From positions 1 to 64,000 of the forward strand of contig JABWBR010000016.1 of assembly GCA_013360405.1 (NCBI GenBank): 64,000 nucleotides of DNA, read 5' to 3'. The notes below the pieces were generated by a model, which did no database searches, was not told the origin of the DNA, and saw only the letters and a program-made list of their open reading frames with translations. Source of the stretch: Saprospiraceae bacterium. GTDB taxonomy: Bacteria > Bacteroidota > Bacteroidia > Chitinophagales > Saprospiraceae. The position numbers were made by a program, and so were the translations under genes. Positions 59,295 through 64,000 of the stretch are shown here, in pieces. Numbering within the stretch: the first letter of the stretch is position 1; each line of letters begins with the position of its first letter.

Positions 59295-60093
59295 AATCTT
59301 TGACCAGCTTTTTGACGAGCTGTTTCACTTGTGAGGTAAATTCTTTAGTGAGTATCCAGTGATAATATTGTTTGTCTTTTACCAGCGTTTCCGCTACGGG
59401 CTGGCCCATATATTTGCCAAAATTAAAAACAGCCACGCCATTTTGGTCGAGCCGAAATTTTTGGGTGGCGTCGAGAAAACGAGTATCGTTGGTAAATTCG
59501 TGTAAAGCCTGTACCCTGGGTACTATCGGCGATGGTATCACTTGCCCGTCTTCGTCAAAATAATCAGCCCCTTCGTATTTTTCCAACTGGCCGTTAAAAA
59601 CCTCGATGGTGGCGCGTACGTCGGCGAGCGCATCGTGGGCGTCTTCCAATTCTTTATCGCAGTAAAACTTGAGCGCGGCCTTTAGGGTTCTGGGTTCCAT
59701 TTTGTAAAAGATGCGCTGTACATCAATAGCGCGCCTGCGGGTGATGTCAAATTCAATACCCACACGGGCAAATTCTTCCATCAGTAGGGGGATGTCGAAC
59801 CGCATGGAATTGTAGCCTGCCAGGTCGGACTGGCCGATAAAATCGAGTATTTTTTGCGCTACTTGCTGAAAGGTCGGTTTGTTGGCCACGTCTTTTGGCG
59901 AGATGCCGTGTATTTGCATCGACTCTTCTGAAATGGGTATGCCGGGGTTGATCAGCATGGAGAGTTCTTCAGGGGGCTTGCCATTGGCAAAATACTTGAT
60001 GATGGCAATTTGGAGGATGCGGTCGCGCACTATGCTCAGTCCGGTGGTCTCCAGATCCAGGAAACAGAGATCGCGATCTAGTGTTAATTTCAT
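59272..60093 (-). CDS. DEDDh-type 3'-5' exonuclease (DNA polymerase III epsilon-like)
   Basis: 273 residues. The exonuclease domain fills the first ~170 residues with all DEDDh blocks: FLDLETTG (DxE), GYNSMRFDIP (D) and HDALADVRATI (HxxxxD). A C-terminal ~100-residue extension (VFNFGKYMGQPVAETLVKDKQYYHWILTKEF) is similar to the exonuclease-associated domain often seen in Bacteroidota. It could be a proofreading subunit or an RNase T/DnaQ-like repair exonuclease. Not part of a replication operon here. Confidence 0.9.
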   Translation of the reverse strand: MKLTLDRDLCFLDLETTGLSIVRDRILQIAIIKYFANGKPPEELSMLINPGIPISEESMQIHGISPKDVANKPTFQQVAQKILDFIGQSDLAGYNSMRFDIPLLMEEFARVGIEFDITRRRAIDVQRIFYKMEPRTLKAALKFYCDKELEDAHDALADVRATIEVFNGQLEKYEGADYFDEDGQVIPSPIVPRVQALHEFTNDTRFLDATQKFRLDQNGVAVFNFGKYMGQPVAETLVKDKQYYHWILTKEFTSQVKQLVKKLVKDYERETRE

Positions 60094-60105
60094 GATAAAA
60101 CGGGT

Positions 60106-61167
60106 TTATTTTACTTCGGTTTGTTGCATCCACTCCCGCAATCCGTCGGTATATCTGACTTGCATATCGCCCTGAGGATTGCTAAAAATGAAATAAGCTT
60201 CTATGTCGGGCAGGCGTTCAGCCAGTTCGTATGCTTTATCCACCCCCAAAACCATAAAAGCGGTGGCGTAGGCATCGGCTTTGAGGCAGGTTGCCGAAAA
60301 GACGGATGCGCTCAGTAGCGTATTTCGCTCCGGAAAACCGGTATGGGGCTGAATGGTATGGCTATATTTAACGCCTTTTACTTCGTAATAATTGCGGTAG
60401 TTGCCCGAAGTAGAGACGGCTTGTTGGCGCAAGGGCAGCGCCACCTGTATATCCCGCTCACCGGAATTTTCTTTGGGGACGTTGATGCCCACCCGCCAGT
60501 CGTCGCCGCGAGGACTGACTCCTTTGCTGCGCTGTTCGCCGCCAATATCTACGAGGTAATTTGTTATGCCACGTTGGTCCAATAGTTCGCTGATCGCATC
60601 TACGCCGTAACCCTGCCCGGTGCCTCCGAAATCGAGCTGCACGCCGGATAGCGTTTTTGCCAGAACCCATAGGCTGTCGGGTTGCTTGCGAAGCGATACT
60701 TTTTCCATTCCTACAAATTGCATTAACGAATCAATAACCAGGCTATCTACGGCGGTTACCGGTTTTTTTGGGGTATAGCCGAAACCCCAATAGTTAACCA
60801 GAGGCATGATGGTAAGGTCGAATCCGCCGCCGGATTCCTCAAACGCATTGCGGCCCATATTGAAATTGGACAGGAAGTGCCTGTTGCGATTTTCGTCGAG
60901 ATGTATGGTATCGGTAGCCCGGTTGAAACGCGACACGGTAGAGGAATCGATATACGTAGAAATATCCATGTTGATATCAACCAGCAGCTGGTCGATATCT
61001 TGCTGGAAATTGCGCAACAAGCTATCGGTATACGTAACCCGCCAGTAGGTACCCATAGTTTTGCCTTCTATAACCCGGTAGTCGCTGCCCTGAGGTTTTT
61101 CTTCGCGCCGGCAGGCGCCGAATAGCAGGGCCATAGCACATACGGCCGGTATCAGATATTTAGACAT
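60106..61167 (-). CDS. apbE: FAD:protein FMN transferase
   Basis: 353 residues, lipoprotein (LIPAVCAMALLFGAC). The ApbE fold shows TMGTYWRVTYTD, LDFGGTGQGYGVD (usually GGIAKGYAVD; two substitutions, I to T and K to Q, in the loop), YLVDIGGEQRSKG and the HTIQPHTGFPE block. ApbE covalently attaches FMN to Thr/Ser of partners such as Nqr/Rnf subunits, at the periplasmic side. No partner is in the window. The loop change does not touch the main metal-binding aspartates as far as can be judged. Confidence 0.92.
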   Translation of the reverse strand: MSKYLIPAVCAMALLFGACRREEKPQGSDYRVIEGKTMGTYWRVTYTDSLLRNFQQDIDQLLVDINMDISTYIDSSTVSRFNRATDTIHLDENRNRHFLSNFNMGRNAFEESGGGFDLTIMPLVNYWGFGYTPKKPVTAVDSLVIDSLMQFVGMEKVSLRKQPDSLWVLAKTLSGVQLDFGGTGQGYGVDAISELLDQRGITNYLVDIGGEQRSKGVSPRGDDWRVGINVPKENSGERDIQVALPLRQQAVSTSGNYRNYYEVKGVKYSHTIQPHTGFPERNTLLSASVFSATCLKADAYATAFMVLGVDKAYELAERLPDIEAYFIFSNPQGDMQVRYTDGLREWMQQTEVK

Positions 61168-61179
61168 GCGTAGTACTTT

Positions 61180-62274
61180 TTAAGGGTGACAAAGAGACGT
61201 ATACACGGCTTTCATCTCTTGAACCGACCTGGCTACAGAAAAATGGGTAGAGATATATTGGCGGCCGTTTTCGCCCAATCGCAGGCGTTCTTCCGGGTGC
61301 TGCCACATCCACCACAACCCTTCGGCCAATGCTTTGGGGTTGCCGGGAGGTACGATATAGGCCGTTTCGCCGTGAATAGCCATGTTTTTATTGCCGGCTA
61401 TGGAAGTAAAAACCAGCGGTTTGCCCAAAAACAGGGCTTCCAGTGCGGCTTTCGGCGTGGCTTCTCCTTTGATAGACGGCAGCACGGAAGCATCACAAGC
61501 CGCTACGATTTCGAGCGCATTGCGGCGGAAACCGGCCAGGTGGATGCGGTCGCGGTAAGGGCTTTTTTCGATCTGATCGCTAAAAGTATCCATGCCGTTG
61601 CCGATGAGCAGAAAGTGTATGGGCGCGTCTGGCGGCAGGAAATGCGTAGCTTCGATGAGGTAGCGGATGCCCTTCATAGGGCGCGCATTGGCCACGCAAC
61701 TCACTACCATGGCCCCGTCAGGCAGCTGAAACTCGCTGAGGTCGGCAGGTTTGATGTGTTCGTACCACGATAAATCGTGACCTTTATTGACGGTAACGGC
61801 AAATTCGGCAGGCCTGAACAATAGATTGCTTCTCACGTGATCGCGCACCGAATCGGCCAGGCAAGTGATCTTGTCTACCCTCGGATGGAAATGCGTGAGA
61901 TATACCGAAGGGTCGTACCAGTTTAAATGCCCTGTAAAACCCCGGTAAGTGACCACTTTTACCGGCAAACCCCGTGCGGCTCTAACGCCGTTGACGACTG
62001 CTTTTTTGTTGAATAAATGCAGGATGTTGTGTTTGCCTTCCTGCAAGATTCGCCTGATATAGCGCACCGCCGCAGGATCCCAGGTTTTTTTTGGGTGAAA
62101 ATCGTATACTTTTATGCCCGCCTCCCGAAAACGCCCGGCGTATTCGGCATTTCCCTGGGTCATCACCTCTACTTCGACGCCGGCCCGGTGCAGGCCTATA
62201 AACAACTCTCCCTCGGGCCGCACGGCATTAAAGGCATCGTCGTAAGAACTGATCACCAATACTTTTATGGGCAT
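61180..62274 (-). CDS. family 4 (GT-B) glycosyltransferase
   Basis: 364 residues, single-domain pair. The GT4 nucleotide-binding half is clear: VSCVANARPMKGIRYLIEA, LIGNGMDTFSDQI, AACDASVLPSIKGEATPKAALEAL (EX7E-like, with the Glu in KGEATPKAALE) and AIHGETAYIVPPGNPKALAEGL. Acceptor unknown. Lies in a minus-strand run between terC and apbE, with a 12-bp gap to apbE. Confidence 0.9.
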   Translation of the reverse strand: MPIKVLVISSYDDAFNAVRPEGELFIGLHRAGVEVEVMTQGNAEYAGRFREAGIKVYDFHPKKTWDPAAVRYIRRILQEGKHNILHLFNKKAVVNGVRAARGLPVKVVTYRGFTGHLNWYDPSVYLTHFHPRVDKITCLADSVRDHVRSNLLFRPAEFAVTVNKGHDLSWYEHIKPADLSEFQLPDGAMVVSCVANARPMKGIRYLIEATHFLPPDAPIHFLLIGNGMDTFSDQIEKSPYRDRIHLAGFRRNALEIVAACDASVLPSIKGEATPKAALEALFLGKPLVFTSIAGNKNMAIHGETAYIVPPGNPKALAEGLWWMWQHPEERLRLGENGRQYISTHFSVARSVQEMKAVYTSLCHP

Positions 62275-62283
62275 AAATTTGTG

Positions 62284-63129
62284 TTATACCTGCTTTTCAA
62301 GAATACCTTCTTTTACCGCTTCTTTTTGAACGCCATGCAACTGCACCGGTTTGATGCGACGGCGCAAGCGCATGTTGAGTACTTCTACAAAAAGCGAGAA
62401 GGCGATGGCAAAATAGAGATAACCTTTGGGTACCGCACCCACCGACGATTCAGCGATTGTTAGATGCGCCAGGTGGGCGCCCTCCGCGATCAGCATGAAC
62501 CCGATAAGAATCAGGAATGCGAGCCCCAGCATTTGTATCGTAGGGTGCTGGTTGACAAAATTGCCCACAGGCGTGGCAAACATCATCATGATCAATACGG
62601 AAAACACTACTGCGATTATCATGATAATAAGCGCGCCTTCCAATCCGCCCGTCATGCCAATGGCCGTAAGAATAGAGTCAATAGAAAAAACCAGGTTGAT
62701 AATGGTAATCTGGATGATCACGTTTGTCAAAGAAGCTTTCCCTTTTTTCTCCTGGCCGGCAGGCAGATCGCTGCCCTCCAGCTTATGGTGTATTTCGGTG
62801 GTACTTTTATACAAAAGGAAAATGCCCCCCGCAATGAGTATGAGGCTTTGCCCCGAGAAAGCGGCGTGCAGCCAGCTGTACTTTAACTCAAAGATGGGTT
62901 CTTTCATAGCCACTAACACGGATACCCCCAAAAGAAGGATAATACGCAGAATCATGGCCAGGATAAGCCCCGTCTGGGTAGCTTTTTTTTGCTCTGCCCC
63001 TTGCAATTTGCCGGCAGTGATAGAGATGAAAATGATGTTGTCGATGCCGAGCACTATTTCAAGGAAGGTGAGGGTGATAAGGCTCATCCACACGGCAGCG
63101 CTGGCAAAATCGGGCATTACGAAGTCCAT
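62284..63129 (-). CDS. TerC-family membrane protein
   Basis: 281 residues, about seven hydrophobic segments. Signature motifs: TFLEIVLGIDNIIFISI, FILIGFMLIAEGAH and LYFAIAFSLFVEVLNMRLRRR. TerC proteins are linked to tellurite resistance and, in several bacteria, to manganese export or metal loading of secreted enzymes; the ion here cannot be stated. It precedes the GT4 gene (9 bp), probably in one transcript. Confidence 0.93.
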   Translation of the reverse strand: MDFVMPDFASAAVWMSLITLTFLEIVLGIDNIIFISITAGKLQGAEQKKATQTGLILAMILRIILLLGVSVLVAMKEPIFELKYSWLHAAFSGQSLILIAGGIFLLYKSTTEIHHKLEGSDLPAGQEKKGKASLTNVIIQITIINLVFSIDSILTAIGMTGGLEGALIIMIIAVVFSVLIMMMFATPVGNFVNQHPTIQMLGLAFLILIGFMLIAEGAHLAHLTIAESSVGAVPKGYLYFAIAFSLFVEVLNMRLRRRIKPVQLHGVQKEAVKEGILEKQV

Positions 63130-63174
63130 ATCTATGTTGTTTTTTCGTGCGCAATGTTACGAAAAAAGTGGTTG

Positions 63175-63372
63175 TCAACCTTCGTTTTCTTGCGCGTCAA
63201 TTTGTTGAATTTCTGATTCTATGGCTCTCAGCTTGTTTCTGCAAAAGGCAATAAGCTCGGCGGCTTTTGCAGCTTTGAGCGCGAGTTCGTCGATGGGCAC
63301 GGCGCCTTCCTGCATCTCATCTACGATGCGTTGCAATTCCTGCATGGCCGATTCATAAGATGGCGCCTTCAT
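63175..63372 (-). CDS. xseB: exodeoxyribonuclease VII small subunit
   Basis: 65 residues. The XseB pattern is clear: SYESAMQELQRIVDEMQEGAVPIDELALKAAKAAELI and FCRNKLRAIESEI. It binds the coiled-coil of XseA, several copies per large subunit. It starts 40 bp after the xseA stop. Confidence 0.93.
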   Translation of the reverse strand: MKAPSYESAMQELQRIVDEMQEGAVPIDELALKAAKAAELIAFCRNKLRAIESEIQQIDAQENEG

Positions 63373-63412
63373 AAATGTGCGTATTTTAGGTGCAATTTAA
63401 GCGTTTTTGGCA

Positions 63413-64000
63413 TTATTCGTCTACGGTACTGTTCGTTTCGCCGTCGGCGAAACGAGTGAGCAACCGGTCGCCGGCTCGCAACTCGGCAGCGCAAACGGCA
63501 CGGCCTTCCCTCGTGGTGATAGTGAATCCACGGCGAAGAGCCGTTTCTGCGCTTAAAGACTGCCGAAGTCGCTCCATTTGGTCGAGTTGTAATTCGGCAT
63601 CTTGCAGGCGCCGGCGGGCCAAAGCCGGCAATGTTTGGGCAATGTAATCAAGCAAGCGATGTTGCACTGTAACCTGGTGCCTGGCGCCGAGCTTAGCCTG
63701 CTGGGCGAGAAGAACGAGCCGGCGATCGGCATCTCGCAGGTATATTTGCGCCTGTCTTTGTATTATCTGCCCGGCTATCAGCAGGTTTTGCTCAAACTGT
63801 AGGTTGTGCTGTATGACGAAATCGGCTACAGCCGTTGGCGTCTTTAACGAACGGGCAGCTATCAGATCGAGAATGGTGGCGTCGGTTTCGTGGCCGATGC
63901 CGGTCAACAAAGGTAATGGACAGTGAGCCGCTGCCACATTCAACGCGTATTGGTCGAATGCAGCCAAATCAGTGCGCGCACCGCCACCGCGGATGACCAC
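63413..64000 (-). CDS. xseA: exodeoxyribonuclease VII large subunit, C-terminal 195 residues (runs past the window edge)
   Basis: Only the C-terminal half is present. The catalytic-domain part VIRGGGARTDLAAFD, PLLTGIGHETDATILD and KTPTAVADFVIQHN is typical of XseA. Then comes the long helical coiled-coil that carries the small subunits. The enzyme degrades single-stranded DNA from both ends. Its N-terminal OB fold lies outside the window. Confidence 0.94.
   Translation of the reverse strand: MVIRGGGARTDLAAFDQYALNVAAAHCPLPLLTGIGHETDATILDLIAARSLKTPTAVADFVIQHNLQFEQNLLIAGQIIQRQAQIYLRDADRRLVLLAQQAKLGARHQVTVQHRLLDYIAQTLPALARRRLQDAELQLDQMERLRQSLSAETALRRGFTITTREGRAVCAAELRAGDRLLTRFADGETNSTVDE

Overview
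The window reads as chromosomal DNA of a member of the Bacteroidota, most likely the class Saprospiria (Lewinella/Haliscomenobacter-like). The reasons are three large secreted proteins with the gliding-motility-associated (type B) sorting domain, two with type A secretion tails, SprB and PKD repeats, DUF4199 proteins, a short GyrB, a GSII-type glutamine synthetase, start regions without Shine-Dalgarno sequences and several Bacteroidota promoters of the TTTG-N20-TAnnTTTG type. No rRNA, tRNA, prophage, transposase or CRISPR was seen. The family-level placement is inference.

Layout. 0-8.4 kb: tail of a type IX secreted protein, a GAF/PP2C phosphatase, a tocopherol-cyclase-like protein, a dipeptide epimerase, a DUF4397 secreted protein and a SulP transporter with a beta-carbonic anhydrase. 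8.5-21.3 kb: two PKD/SprB surface proteins, gyrB, a YrdC-family protein, an isolated four-helix-bundle gene between repeat arrays, a FAH-family hydrolase, a VapBC pair, trpS, ridA, and DUF177 with rpmF. 21.6-30.1 kb: one 2817-residue repeat adhesin. 30.2-38.5 kb: a membrane protein, a sigma factor with a coupled TPR membrane protein, a response regulator, a PIG-L deacetylase, and a GT2/DUF4199 operon. 38.7-46.3 kb: a dihydroorotase-like protein without metal ligands, a VWA/MoxR pair, a helix-hairpin-helix outer-membrane candidate and a helical-repeat protein. 46.6-54.8 kb: glnA, an RlpA-like protein, mnmA-murB, a PD-(D/E)XK protein and a GH3-like/serine-hydrolase fusion. 55.4-59.3 kb: an operon of two MbnP-like and two diheme MauG/CcpA-like lipoproteins. 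59.3-64 kb: an exonuclease, ApbE, GT4, TerC and exonuclease VII.

The most distinctive feature is the spaces between genes. Nearly every gene end carries short tandem or palindromic repeats of several families. In four genes the stop codon itself lies inside a GGTGAC/GGTAAC repeat. One family forms 26-bp-period arrays on both sides of the four-helix-bundle gene, another forms a hairpin with a compensatory base-pair change, and a GTAGAGAC palindrome has entered the 3' end of glnA. Two simple repeats (an octamer inside a diheme lipoprotein gene and a heptamer just upstream of a DUF4199 operon) could act as switches. The four-gene MbnP/diheme operon is the best metabolic candidate for a little-studied system, because MbnH-type diheme enzymes are known to modify MbnP partners.
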